Positions 16,214 through 24,240 of a stretch of 30,182 nt of DNA are shown in pieces. Location of the stretch: contig JAEYRF010000130.1 of NCBI GenBank assembly GCA_023409615.1, positions 1 to 30,182 of the forward strand. The letters run 5' to 3'. The DNA is from Bacillota bacterium (lineage in GTDB: Bacteria; Bacillota; Clostridia; Acetivibrionales; DTU013). The notes beneath the pieces are model-generated. The model saw only the letters and a list, made by a program, of their open reading frames with translations, was not told the origin of the DNA and made no database searches. The position numbers were made by a program, and so were the translations under genes. How positions within the stretch are numbered: the first letter of the stretch is position 1; every line of letters starts with the position of its first letter.

Positions 16214-18262
16214 ATGACCACATTTTTTGCAAGGATTGCAATTGTAACAACACTTGTTCTGGCACTTTTGACCTCATCTGCCGGTTTCGCTTCAATAACA
16301 GAAAGTACAGTTTCTTATAGCCCTATAGAAATTTCATCGGTCTTGAATAACCCCTATATGGGATGGGCGCCATGGGCAAGCGGCGGACCTTACCAGCAGC
16401 CCCACAGACTCGTTTATATCAATGCAACCTGGCGTGAGCTGGAACCCCAGAAAGGAAATTATGCCTTTAGCACACTGGAATCCAGAAACAAATTCAGTTA
16501 CTGGGACAGCAAAGGTGTAAAAATCATTCTCAGAATCAATATGGACTATCCCGGTTCGACATCCCACAAGGATATTCCGGATTGGCTTTACGAGGAAATC
16601 AACGGTGACGGCACCTGGTACGACATCGACTGGGGCAAGGGCTTCAGTCCAAATTACAACAACCCCAAGCTGATTGAATATCATAAGAAGCTTATTGCTG
16701 CTTTAGCCTTAATGTACAATAACGATAACCGAGTACCCATGATAGCGGTGGGAAGCGTTGGGCAATGGGGAGAATTTCACACAAAGAAAAGCAATAGCTT
16801 TACAATCCCATTCCCTAAGGTTGAGATTACTGATCAATATGTACAGCCTTACATAGACTACTTTACAAACAAGCATTTGCTTATGAGAAGGCCATTTCAA
16901 ATTGCTAAAGACAACAATATGGGGCTTTTCAACGACTCCTTTGGAAGTCGTGCACAAACCTATGATTATTTTAATGACTATATCCAAAATGGCTATCAAG
17001 ACTATTTGACCGGTGACCGTCATCCTGCTATGCCTGATTATTGGAAGACTGCGCCCTCCGGCGGTGAGATCGCCGATTATCCGGGCAACATTTATCTCGA
17101 GGATTCCAAGATCGAAGCCTCTTTGAAGATGCTCGCAGACAGCCATACCAGCTGGCTCGGCCCATGTTCACCATGTTTACAGCCTTCAAATAACTTGCAG
17201 CGCAACTATGACAGGATGCTGACAACCATGGGATATCGCTTTTCGATAAAATCCGTATCTCATCAGAGCCAGGTTCTTCCCGGCGACATTTTGTCCATTA
17301 CAATGAATTGGGCAAACAAAGGCGTTGCACCATTCTATTATAACTGGCCGCTTGAGTTATCACTTACTGACGCCTCAGGTAATATTGTGACAAAAATGAA
17401 AACAAATGAAGATATCAGAACCTGGCTGCCAGGAACAAAGCAGGTTTTATCGGCCTTAAACATCCCGCAGGATCTTGCAGCAGGTACTTATACCCTATGC
17501 GTAGGGATTATTGATCCCGAGACAGGCTTGCCGGGGATCGATCTTGCCATAGAAGGCAGGAGATCCGATGGCAGATATTCACTTGGCCAGATAACAGTTG
17601 CGGAGCCTGAGCCTGAGGTTATACCTGAACCGGAGCCGGAACCTGAGCCGGAGCCGGAGCCTGAGCCGGAGCCTTCAATAGATACTTCGCTGGCAATCAA
17701 AGGTTCCACTTATGTGGAGATACCAAGAAACGGTGTCACCTATTCCGATTACAGCGCCACCATCAAAGATCAGTATGATGTTGTTTTACCAAATGCACAG
17801 ATCACTTGGTCAATAGATGGCTCAGCAGGCGGAGTCACGCTGGATCCGCAGAAAGGTAAGCTCATTGTGAGTCCTTCGGCCAAACCCGGTAATATCAAGC
17901 TGACAGCCACCTCCGCAGCAAATGCGGCTTTGCAGTTATCAAAGACACTTATACTTTACGCAAGCCCCGAGCCCATAGCTACCTCTATAAGTATTACCGG
18001 ATCAACCTATATAAAGGTACCACGGAAAGGTGTCACCTATTCCGATTATAAAGCTAATGTAAAGGATCAGTATGATGCCGTCATGAGTGGCGAGGATGTA
18101 ATATGGTCATTGAATACCACATTGAATGGTGTCACCCTTAACGACGAAACAGGAAAAATAACCGTGACAACAAAGGCCAAATCAGCTACTGCGATACTGA
18201 CCGTTGTCTCAAAGTCAAATAACGCCGTGAAAGAGCAAAAAACACTGATCTTTATTCGTTAA
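16214..18262 (+). CDS. Secreted DUF4874/DUF4832 glycosidase-like protein with two Ig-like modules
   Basis: This 682-residue protein is predicted to be exported. A signal peptide spans residues 1-27 (hydrophobic IVTTLVLALLTSSAGFA). Residues about 40-320 form a TIM-barrel-like DUF4874 domain: NPYMGWAPW, TWRELEPQKGNYAF, ILRINMDYPG, IPDWLYEE and SVGQWGEFH, the last with an acidic residue suited to catalysis. DUF4832 follows at about 333-460 (NWANKGVAPFYYNWPLELSL). A Pro-Glu linker (464-487) leads to two 99-residue Ig-like modules, each opening with GSTY and GVTYSDY. No SLH, sortase or C-terminal membrane segment is visible, so it is probably released or held non-covalently. Between the two polysaccharide operons it may bind or process the polymer; no activity is established. 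The ribosome site AAAGGAGAG sits unusually far (about 11-13 bases) from the ATG. Confidence 0.85.
   Translation: MTTFFARIAIVTTLVLALLTSSAGFASITESTVSYSPIEISSVLNNPYMGWAPWASGGPYQQPHRLVYINATWRELEPQKGNYAFSTLESRNKFSYWDSKGVKIILRINMDYPGSTSHKDIPDWLYEEINGDGTWYDIDWGKGFSPNYNNPKLIEYHKKLIAALALMYNNDNRVPMIAVGSVGQWGEFHTKKSNSFTIPFPKVEITDQYVQPYIDYFTNKHLLMRRPFQIAKDNNMGLFNDSFGSRAQTYDYFNDYIQNGYQDYLTGDRHPAMPDYWKTAPSGGEIADYPGNIYLEDSKIEASLKMLADSHTSWLGPCSPCLQPSNNLQRNYDRMLTTMGYRFSIKSVSHQSQVLPGDILSITMNWANKGVAPFYYNWPLELSLTDASGNIVTKMKTNEDIRTWLPGTKQVLSALNIPQDLAAGTYTLCVGIIDPETGLPGIDLAIEGRRSDGRYSLGQITVAEPEPEVIPEPEPEPEPEPEPEPEPSIDTSLAIKGSTYVEIPRNGVTYSDYSATIKDQYDVVLPNAQITWSIDGSAGGVTLDPQKGKLIVSPSAKPGNIKLTATSAANAALQLSKTLILYASPEPIATSISITGSTYIKVPRKGVTYSDYKANVKDQYDAVMSGEDVIWSLNTTLNGVTLNDETGKITVTTKAKSATAILTVVSKSNNAVKEQKTLIFIR
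17603..17674 (+). repeat. GAGCCK hexamer repeat encoding a Pro-Glu linker
   Basis: Repeated GAGCCT/GAGCCG units, interrupted once by a GAGGTTATACCTGAA stretch, encode an EPEPEP linker between the DUF4832 part and the Ig-like modules. Such linkers are common in secreted modular proteins and are prone to length change. Confidence 0.85.
17732..18048 (+). repeat. Direct repeat of Ig-like module DNA
   Basis: The 20-base sequence GGTGTCACCTATTCCGATTA occurs at 17732-17751 and at 18029-18048, 297 bases apart. That equals one 99-residue module. Its identity at DNA level shows a fairly recent module duplication, although the rest of the modules has diverged. Confidence 0.8.
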
Positions 18263-18301
18263 AAGTTTTAACATTCTAATAATGAAAAATCCTCTTCAAA
18301 A

Positions 18302-18344
18302 AGCCCGGGACATCCAAAGCATTGGATCCCCGGGCTCAATTTTA
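18302..18344. terminator. Bidirectional intrinsic terminator
   Basis: AGCCCGGGACATCCAA pairs with TTGGATCCCCGGGCT (18302-18336), a stem of about 15 pairs with one bulge and an AGCA loop. It is flanked by A-rich DNA on the left and TTTTATAA on the right, so it can end transcription from both the plus-strand gene at 16214 and galU coming from the right. Confidence 0.85.
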
Positions 18345-19223
18345 TAAATTACAATATCCGTCCCGGCATATGCCCCTCATATATTCCATAAAAGGCTGGT
18401 TCAGATCCTCCCTTTTTAAAGCGAACTCCACCGTAGCCTGTAAAAATCCAAGCTTGCTGCCCACATCATACCGTTTGCCCGAAAATTCATACGCCAGTAT
18501 ATCCTCATTGCTCATGAGGCTTCTTAGCGCATCCGTCAGCTGAATTTCGCCGCCCTTTCCCGGTAAGGTTCTTTCAAGATGATCAAAAATTGAGGGATCA
18601 ATGATATACCTTCCCAAAATAGCTATATTGGAGGGAGCTTTATCCTTCTCCGGCTTCTCGACCATCTCGGTAACCCTGTGCAACCTGTCTCTGACTGGTG
18701 TGCCATCAACAATGCCATACTGGGACACCATATCATCTGATACTCTTTGAACTCCCAACACATTGGTTTGGTATTCCTCAAAGACATCAATCAGCTGCTT
18801 CAGACAGGGCTCGTCGGAATCCACAATATCATCTCCAAGCATGACCGCAAAGGGTTCGTTTCCAATAAAAGCCCGGGCGCAATAAATGGCATGGCCCAGC
18901 CCCTTTGGCTCCTTTTGCCGGATATAATGAATATTTACAAGGTTTGAAATATCCTCGACCAGGTTCAATAGATCCAGGTTTCCCTTTCTTTTCAATTCTT
19001 CTTCCAGCTCATAGGATTTGTCAAAATGATCTTCTATAGATCTTTTGTTCCTTCCCGAAATGATAATAATATCCTCTATCCCTGATGCAATAGCCTCTTC
19101 CACAATGTACTGGATCGTCGGTTTATCTACTATAGGGAGCATTTCTTTTGGCTGTGCCTTTGTCGCCGGAAGGAATCTTGTTCCCAGTCCGCCTGCGGGT
19201 ATGATCGCTTTTCGTACCTTCAT
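18342..19223 (-). CDS. galU: UTP-glucose-1-phosphate uridylyltransferase GalU
   Basis: This enzyme makes UDP-glucose from glucose-1-phosphate and UTP in the cytoplasm. The nucleotide-binding loop PAGGLGTRFLPATKAQPKEM is at residues 9-28. Further marks are IVDKPTIQYIVEEA, KEPKGLGHAIYCA, VMLGDDIVD and the sugar-binding GKGGEIQLTDALR. At 293 aa it is full length for bacterial GalU. The ATG at 19223 has AGAGGAGAG upstream. It is convergent with the secreted protein gene and divergent from the chain-length operon, so it is probably its own transcription unit that feeds the polysaccharide pathway. Substrate switching to dTTP is unlikely given the strong GalU signature. Confidence 0.95.
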   Translation of the reverse strand: MKVRKAIIPAGGLGTRFLPATKAQPKEMLPIVDKPTIQYIVEEAIASGIEDIIIISGRNKRSIEDHFDKSYELEEELKRKGNLDLLNLVEDISNLVNIHYIRQKEPKGLGHAIYCARAFIGNEPFAVMLGDDIVDSDEPCLKQLIDVFEEYQTNVLGVQRVSDDMVSQYGIVDGTPVRDRLHRVTEMVEKPEKDKAPSNIAILGRYIIDPSIFDHLERTLPGKGGEIQLTDALRSLMSNEDILAYEFSGKRYDVGSKLGFLQATVEFALKREDLNQPFMEYMRGICRDGYCNL

Positions 19224-19272
19224 ACAATCTCTCCTCTGCTACCTTGTCCAATTATGCAAATCTGCCGTAACG

Positions 19273-19327
19273 ATTGGCCCAATAGATATGCCTATTGGAT
19301 ACCCAGCCACGCTTACCTGTAAACAGG
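19273..19327. promoter_or_regulatory. Cluster of overlapping palindromes between galU and the chain-length operon
   Basis: ATTGG-C-CCAAT (19273-19283) overlaps CCAATAG-ATATGC-CTATTGG (19279-19298), so one CCAAT arm can pair with either side. CCTGTAAACAGG (19316-19327) follows. They lie in the 181-base divergent gap. I see no convincing promoter there, so their role as operators or leader hairpins is open. Confidence 0.4.
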
Positions 19328-19404
19328 GCATTTTCGGCAATAAGGCTGTTTGCTTTATCTGAATACGGGTAATATAAAGAAAATACCAAAGGGGAGTCCT
19401 ATTT

Positions 19405-20064
19405 ATGAAACAGAGCATATTCAAGCGTATATCCAAAGGATCACCGGTGCTTATCCTCCTGATATCACTGTTGTGCTCCATTATATTCTCAGCAGCTTAT
19501 ATAGTGCTGAACCATATGGGGTATGAATCGAACACAACTGTTTATGTATCCGTCGGCGGCATGCAAAACAATACTGAGGATACCTATACCGACTTGCTGG
19601 CAGGAATGATTCTGACAAATAATTACCGTGAAATAGTTAAGAGCACACTATTTGCCGAAAAGATCATTCAAAGGCTGAATATGCAGGATATTTCACCCGA
19701 AACAATTGTAAAAGGTATACTAACAAATAAGACAGACAATGTTAACATATTACGTATTGCCGTACAGCAGGACAATAAGTCCAGGGCTGAGGAGATTGCG
19801 CAGGTTATTCCGGAGCTGCTTTCTGAAATGCCGGAGTCCATTCCCGGTGTAATGATCACTGTTTTGGATAAGCCCTCTGAAGGTAAACCGGTACTCCGCG
19901 AGATTCTGTTAATTGCGGCGATTTCCTTCATTACCGCATTCTTGTTGTCCTTCACGGCAATGTTTCTGCTCAGTCCCGGAAGCGGGATCATTCAGACTCC
20001 TGAAGACGTAGAAATAGCACTGGGCATGAAGGTGACCGGAACCATCCCGGAATATAAATTTTAG
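19405..20064 (+). CDS. YveK/CapA-like Wzz chain-length regulator, BY-kinase activator
   Basis: This is a membrane protein that controls polymer length and activates the separate tyrosine kinase encoded next. Helix 1 is at about residues 13-35 and helix 2 at about 166-190. The cytoplasmic tail TPEDVEIALGMKVTGTIPE is the segment that contacts the kinase in Gram-positive pairs. The extracellular part is short, as in YveK/CapA proteins. The ATG has AAAGGGGAG 8 bases upstream. Its stop codon overlaps the kinase's AGGAGG ribosome site, giving tight coupling. The partial protein at 1-508 is a second family member. Confidence 0.92.
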   Translation: MKQSIFKRISKGSPVLILLISLLCSIIFSAAYIVLNHMGYESNTTVYVSVGGMQNNTEDTYTDLLAGMILTNNYREIVKSTLFAEKIIQRLNMQDISPETIVKGILTNKTDNVNILRIAVQQDNKSRAEEIAQVIPELLSEMPESIPGVMITVLDKPSEGKPVLREILLIAAISFITAFLLSFTAMFLLSPGSGIIQTPEDVEIALGMKVTGTIPEYKF

Positions 20065-20075
20065 GAGGTCAATCT

Positions 20076-20789
20076 ATGCCAAATAATACTTACAATGTGC
20101 ATTTGAATTATAACCCTAGTATTGAGGAAGCCTATTTGGTTCTGAGAACCAACCTCCAATACCAGGGAATGGAACATAAAATAAAAAAGATTCTTGTAAC
20201 CAGCAGTGGCCTGGGAGAGGGTAAAACCTCAACAGCGATCAATTTATGCATTTCTTTTGCCCAGGCTGGAACGAAAGTACTGCTGCTCGATGCAGATCTT
20301 CATAAACCCATGTTGGTTAAACACTTGGGAAGTGATAGTTTTGTCGGTATCACCAATTATGTTTCCGGCAATGTACCTCTGGATGAAATCATTCAAAGCA
20401 CTAATTTGGAAAATTTTTACTTTATTACTTGCGGACCAAAGCCAACAAAGTCGCCTGACGTTCTTTCCTCCAAAAGATTTTCCGAGCTTATAGAACAGCT
20501 TGAAAAAGATTTCGACCTGATCGTCATTGACGCTCCTCCGCTGGGCAAGCACATTGATGCAGCTATTCTTGCAACTTATGCGGATCATACCCTGCTTGTT
20601 GTTAGATCCGGCTCAACAGATTACAGAAATGTACTTACGGCAAAAGAACAGCTGGAGAAGGTCGGTTCGAAATCCCTGGGGATAGTACTGAACAGGATGG
20701 ATAAAAAGTACTACAAGATATACACTAACCACTATAAAGACCACGGTACCAGCAAGAAATTCAGCAGCGGCTGGTTTAAAAAGTTTTAA
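20076..20789 (+). CDS. CpsD/CapB-type tyrosine kinase (BY-kinase)
   Basis: This is a cytoplasmic autophosphorylating tyrosine kinase that works with the preceding membrane protein to regulate polysaccharide export. SIEEAYLVLRTNLQY (15-29) is the oligomerisation motif. Walker A is SSGLGEGKTS (43-52), Walker A' is VLLLDADLHKP (68-78), and Walker B is LIVIDAPP near residue 150. The C-terminal tyrosine cluster has Tyr212, 213, 216 and 220, the expected autophosphorylation sites. At 237 aa it is the normal length for the free Gram-positive kinase. A strong AGGAGGTC lies 7 bases before the ATG. The A' motif has HK in place of the usual RR or RK, a minor deviation. Confidence 0.94.
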   Translation: MPNNTYNVHLNYNPSIEEAYLVLRTNLQYQGMEHKIKKILVTSSGLGEGKTSTAINLCISFAQAGTKVLLLDADLHKPMLVKHLGSDSFVGITNYVSGNVPLDEIIQSTNLENFYFITCGPKPTKSPDVLSSKRFSELIEQLEKDFDLIVIDAPPLGKHIDAAILATYADHTLLVVRSGSTDYRNVLTAKEQLEKVGSKSLGIVLNRMDKKYYKIYTNHYKDHGTSKKFSSGWFKKF

Positions 20790-20825
20790 AGCGATTCAAT
20801 TAAGCTTGAGGGCAGGGTGAAGACA

Positions 20826-21548
20826 ATGATTGATATACATAGCCATATCATATACGGTACAGATGACGGAGCCCCAACAATCGAAGAGACGGAAAAAATG
20901 ATCAGGAAAGCTCGGGATCATGGTGTTACGACCATAATCGCCACGCCTCATTACCAGGAGAACATTTTTACACTGGAAGGGGTTCAAAATCGTTTTCCTG
21001 TTATTTCCAAAAAGGCAAAGGAATACGGGATTGATATGAAACTGGGATGCGAGGTATATATTAACCCCTTTATTGACAGGCTTGTACTGGAGAACAAGTT
21101 CCTTCTGCTCAACCAGGCAGATTATATTCTGTTGGAGCTGCCCTATGAATCGATCCCTTTGTATACCTATGATATCATATATAAGCTCCAGCTTCAGAGA
21201 ATTTCGATTATTATTGCGCATCCTGAACGAAACCTTAATCTGATTAAGGACTTTACACAGTTTTCCAACATACTGAAGAGAGGGTGCATGATGCAGGTAG
21301 ATGCAGGCAGCATTGTCGGCGCCTATGGGGCTACGGTAGAGGAATTCGCGAAAAAACTGATAAAGCTGAGGATGGTTCATTTTGTCGCGTCTGATGCACA
21401 TTGTGCTAAGGATTATGATGACTGGTATCTCAAAGCATATAAAAGGGTGCATCGCTGGGTTGGTTCGGAATATACAGATAAGCTGTTCACATCCAACCCC
21501 CAATTGATTTTAGATAACGACAGGAGCAGTATATATAGCATGATCTAG
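20826..21548 (+). CDS. CpsB/YwqE-type PHP-domain tyrosine phosphatase
   Basis: This is a metal-dependent phosphatase that reverses the BY-kinase modification. It begins MIDIHSHIIYGTDDGA, with the metal ligands His5 and His7. Further ligand motifs are ATPHYQENIF, GCEVYIN, IIAHPERN and ASDAHC near the end. Length is 240 aa. An in-frame GTG lies 9 bases upstream (20817), but the ATG at 20826 preceded by AGGGTGA fits the conserved start of the family. The order regulator, kinase, phosphatase, phosphotransferase is the classical Gram-positive arrangement. Confidence 0.93.
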   Translation: MIDIHSHIIYGTDDGAPTIEETEKMIRKARDHGVTTIIATPHYQENIFTLEGVQNRFPVISKKAKEYGIDMKLGCEVYINPFIDRLVLENKFLLLNQADYILLELPYESIPLYTYDIIYKLQLQRISIIIAHPERNLNLIKDFTQFSNILKRGCMMQVDAGSIVGAYGATVEEFAKKLIKLRMVHFVASDAHCAKDYDDWYLKAYKRVHRWVGSEYTDKLFTSNPQLILDNDRSSIYSMI

Positions 21549-21571
21549 GCAACGCAAAAGGAGATGATCAT

Positions 21572-22255
21572 ATGATGGAACCAGTCGAAATACAACTACA
21601 ATCACGAGTTGAAGATACAGTCGTAACAAGGGTAATCAGCCATAATGTACGGCTTCCGTACCGATTCGCAAAGCGCACTTTCGATATAACTGCGTCACTG
21701 TTTGCCCTCATTGTACTTTCTCCCGTGTTTTTAATCACAGCCCTTGCTATCAAGCTCGATAGTAAAGGCCCCGTTTTTTTCGCCCAGAACAGGTTAGGAA
21801 TGAAAGGTAAATATTTTAAGATGTACAAATTCCGCTCCATGATTGTGAACGCAGAGCAACTATTAAAACAACTGGAGTCAAAAAATGAAGTAAGCGGCCA
21901 CATGTTCAAAATGCGGAATGATCCAAGGATCACCCGTATTGGCAGGATCATACGAAAAACAAGTATTGATGAGCTTCCACAGCTTGTTAACGTGTTAAAG
22001 GGTGATATGAGCCTTGTTGGCCCAAGACCCCCGCTTCCCGGAGAAGTAAATAAATATGATAAGTGGCAGGATCTTCGGTTATCCGTCAGACCGGGCATTA
22101 CAGGCCTTTGGCAGGTGAGCGGCAGAAATGATATAGGTTTTGAAGAAATGATCCATCTGGATCTGAAATATATTCGTGAAAGAAATTTTCTCTATGATCT
22201 GAAAATCATTTTAAAGACCATCCCGGTCCTCCTTGGGGACAGTAAGGCATTTTAA
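21572..22255 (+). CDS. Polyprenyl-phosphate sugar-1-phosphate transferase (initiating enzyme)
   Basis: It starts each repeat unit by moving a sugar-1-phosphate from a nucleotide sugar to undecaprenyl phosphate at the inner membrane face. It belongs to the monotopic PF02397 family. KRTFD at 34-38 leads into a hydrophobic segment at about 38-60. KFRSM (86-90) and the catalytic Asp133-Glu134 of SIDELPQLVNVLKGDMSLVG follow, then GPRP and RPGITGLWQVSGR. At 227 aa it is the short form with only the catalytic domain. AAGGAG lies 8 bases before two adjacent ATGs (21572 and 21575). Which sugar it transfers cannot be decided; UDP-glucose from GalU is possible. Confidence 0.93.
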   Translation: MMEPVEIQLQSRVEDTVVTRVISHNVRLPYRFAKRTFDITASLFALIVLSPVFLITALAIKLDSKGPVFFAQNRLGMKGKYFKMYKFRSMIVNAEQLLKQLESKNEVSGHMFKMRNDPRITRIGRIIRKTSIDELPQLVNVLKGDMSLVGPRPPLPGEVNKYDKWQDLRLSVRPGITGLWQVSGRNDIGFEEMIHLDLKYIRERNFLYDLKIILKTIPVLLGDSKAF

Positions 22256-22280
22256 TGAGTTGTGAAAGGAGCACAAACCC

Positions 22281-24014
22281 ATGAAAATAGTGATTATAGG
22301 TGCTGTTGCGGCAGGTACATCTGCAGCTGCCAAAGCAAGAAGAAATGATGAGGAAGCCGAAATCAGGCTCTATGAGATGGACTCTGACATATCCTATGCA
22401 GGCTGCGGTCTACCTTACTATATCGGCACAGAGGTTGAAAGCCGCGCTGAACTGGTCCCAAGAGATACTGCCTTCTTCAAGAAAAAATATAATGTAGATA
22501 TCTATGTCAGGCACAGGGTTATGGAGATAGATCCGGCTGCAAAGCTTCTTACAGTAGAAAACATGACTTCCGGGCAGGTTTTTCAAGACTCATATGACAA
22601 GCTTGTGATCTCAACGGGTGCTAGATCTGTCATCCCGCCAATAGAAGGTATAGCGAGTTCAAATGTATTTGCACTGCGCAATGTGACCAGCGCTGATAAA
22701 ATTCGTAATTATATTATTGAACATTCCCCTGCAACTGCCTTGATCATCGGTTCCGGATTCATCGGTATTGAGCTGGCGGAAAACCTTTCTGCAAGGGGCA
22801 TCCGCGTATCCATGGTGGAAATGGCAGAGCATGTCATGGCCTCGCTGGATAAGGACATTGCAATCCATTTGGAAAAACACCTGAGAGAAAAAGGTATCAG
22901 TCTGTTTTTGAATGATTCCGTGGTGAAACTGGGCGACAAGGCAGTATTAAGAAGCGGCATCGCCATTGATGCCGACCTTGTGATTGTGTCAGTCGGTGCA
23001 AAACCCAATACAGAGCTTGCCGCTAAGGCTGGTATTGCGATCGGATCAACAGGTGCAATACAGGTGAACAAAAGGATGCAGACCAACTTCGAAGACATCT
23101 ATGCATGCGGAGACTGTGCAGAAAGCTACTCTTTAATCACAGGCAAGCCGATATACCGGCCTTTGGGTTCTACCGCCAATAAAACAGGCCGCATAGTCGG
23201 AGAACAGCTTGCGGGCAAGAATCTGGAATTCAGAGGCATACTTGGCACTTCAATATTCAGGGCTTTTGAGCTCACGGTCGCACAAACCGGCCTTTCTGAA
23301 AAGGAAGCGCTGCAAGAGGGTTATGATATTGTGACCTGCCACAACATGAAATATGACAAGCCTGAGTATCTTAATGGAAAAGAAATGATGATAAAGGCCA
23401 TCGCAGACAAAAACACCGGAAAAGTGCTGGGCACACAGATTATTGGCAAAGCCGGTGTTGATAAGCGCATCGATGTATTTGCCACAGCTATAAGCTTTGG
23501 TGCAAAGGCAGAAGACCTGTTTCATCTGGATCTGGCTTACGCGCCGCCATTTTCCACTGCGAAGGATCCCGTAATGTATACCGGCATGATCCTGGACAAT
23601 GCCATAAACAGGAACCGCAAGCTGATCTCTCCAAAAGAACTTAAAGAAAAAATCGAGGCCGGTGACGACCTTCAAATCATTGATGCAAGAATAGATGACC
23701 AGTTTGGGAAGTCTCATGTGAAGGGCGCAGAAAATATTCCACTCGAGCATATGAGAGAGGCCGCAGATAAACTGGACAGGGACAAATTCATAGTATCCTA
23801 CTGCAATAGAGGCGTAACAAGCAATGCAGCACAAAATATTCTGATCAACAAGGGCTTTAAAAATGCATACAACTTATCGGGAGGGTACTCGAACTTCAAG
23901 ATGTGCCATAAATCTTCATGTATCGATAAAAGTGCAGATATTGAGGGTGTGGCTGGTATAGACTTCAGCGAAAAGGATACCGGAATTAAGGATATCAGTA
24001 ATAAGAATCAGTAA
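22281..24014 (+). CDS. CoA-disulfide reductase-like FAD oxidoreductase fused to rhodanese
   Basis: This is a 577-residue flavoprotein of the CoADR-RHD / NADH-dependent persulfide reductase type. The FAD loop VIIGAVAAGTSAAAKARR starts at residue 4. The single active cysteine, Cys42 in SYAGCGLPYY, is diagnostic of CoA-disulfide and persulfide reductases. GSGFIGIELAENL is the NADH loop, NIYACGDCAE-like sequence (DIYACGDCAES) closes the FAD site, and PPFSTAKDPV is typical of the dimer domain. A C-terminal rhodanese domain (about 455-550) has Cys508 in YCNRGVTSN. It likely reduces CoA disulfide, polysulfide or persulfide with NADH. It starts 25 bases after the phosphotransferase with AAAGGAG 9 bases before its ATG, so it seems part of that operon, an unusual place for it. 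Confidence 0.9.
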   Translation: MKIVIIGAVAAGTSAAAKARRNDEEAEIRLYEMDSDISYAGCGLPYYIGTEVESRAELVPRDTAFFKKKYNVDIYVRHRVMEIDPAAKLLTVENMTSGQVFQDSYDKLVISTGARSVIPPIEGIASSNVFALRNVTSADKIRNYIIEHSPATALIIGSGFIGIELAENLSARGIRVSMVEMAEHVMASLDKDIAIHLEKHLREKGISLFLNDSVVKLGDKAVLRSGIAIDADLVIVSVGAKPNTELAAKAGIAIGSTGAIQVNKRMQTNFEDIYACGDCAESYSLITGKPIYRPLGSTANKTGRIVGEQLAGKNLEFRGILGTSIFRAFELTVAQTGLSEKEALQEGYDIVTCHNMKYDKPEYLNGKEMMIKAIADKNTGKVLGTQIIGKAGVDKRIDVFATAISFGAKAEDLFHLDLAYAPPFSTAKDPVMYTGMILDNAINRNRKLISPKELKEKIEAGDDLQIIDARIDDQFGKSHVKGAENIPLEHMREAADKLDRDKFIVSYCNRGVTSNAAQNILINKGFKNAYNLSGGYSNFKMCHKSSCIDKSADIEGVAGIDFSEKDTGIKDISNKNQ

Positions 24015-24040
24015 ATGCGTCATCCTGTAAATATTTATAT

Positions 24041-24199
24041 CACAGTGAGCAAAATTTTCGTTTTTGGGCGATAATTTTAATAAAAAAGGTATTTATTGTC
24101 TATAATGGTTACATAATTCATGATTGTGTTGAATTATTTGGCCAAATAGCTGAAATTCGAACAATTGTCTGCCCAGAACTGAATTTTTTGCTCACTCTG
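24041..24199. repeat. MITE-like element with terminal inverted repeats
   Basis: The left end CACAGTGAGCAAAA (24041-24054) and the reverse complement of the right end, CAGAGTGAGCAAAA (24199-24186), match at 13 of 14 bases. Weaker pairing continues inward for about 20 bases, including TGGGC and AATT. The interior holds ATAATTCA (24113-24120) facing TGAATTAT (24130-24137) and a 14-base palindrome TATTTGGCCAAATA (24135-24148). It carries no open frame and fills most of the gap between two convergent genes. I see no clear target duplication. It could instead be a large imperfect hairpin that ends transcription. Confidence 0.5.
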
Positions 24200-24240
24200 C
24201 TGCCGTTTTCAAATAATCGCATTTATAATATGGAATATGG

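Noticed and set aside
20796..21503. A 235-codon open frame antisense to the CpsB-type phosphatase
   Set aside because: It lies wholly opposite a gene with full PHP motifs, has no recognisable domain and has no good ribosome site. It is a shadow frame.
23250..23834. A 194-codon open frame antisense to the CoA-disulfide reductase
   Set aside because: Cysteine-rich, low-quality composition with no family resemblance; the opposite strand has a complete flavoprotein.
24101..24106. A perfect TATAAT box inside the MITE-like element
   Set aside because: No acceptable -35 box lies 16-18 bases upstream and any transcript would run antisense into the VWA gene. Not called as a promoter.
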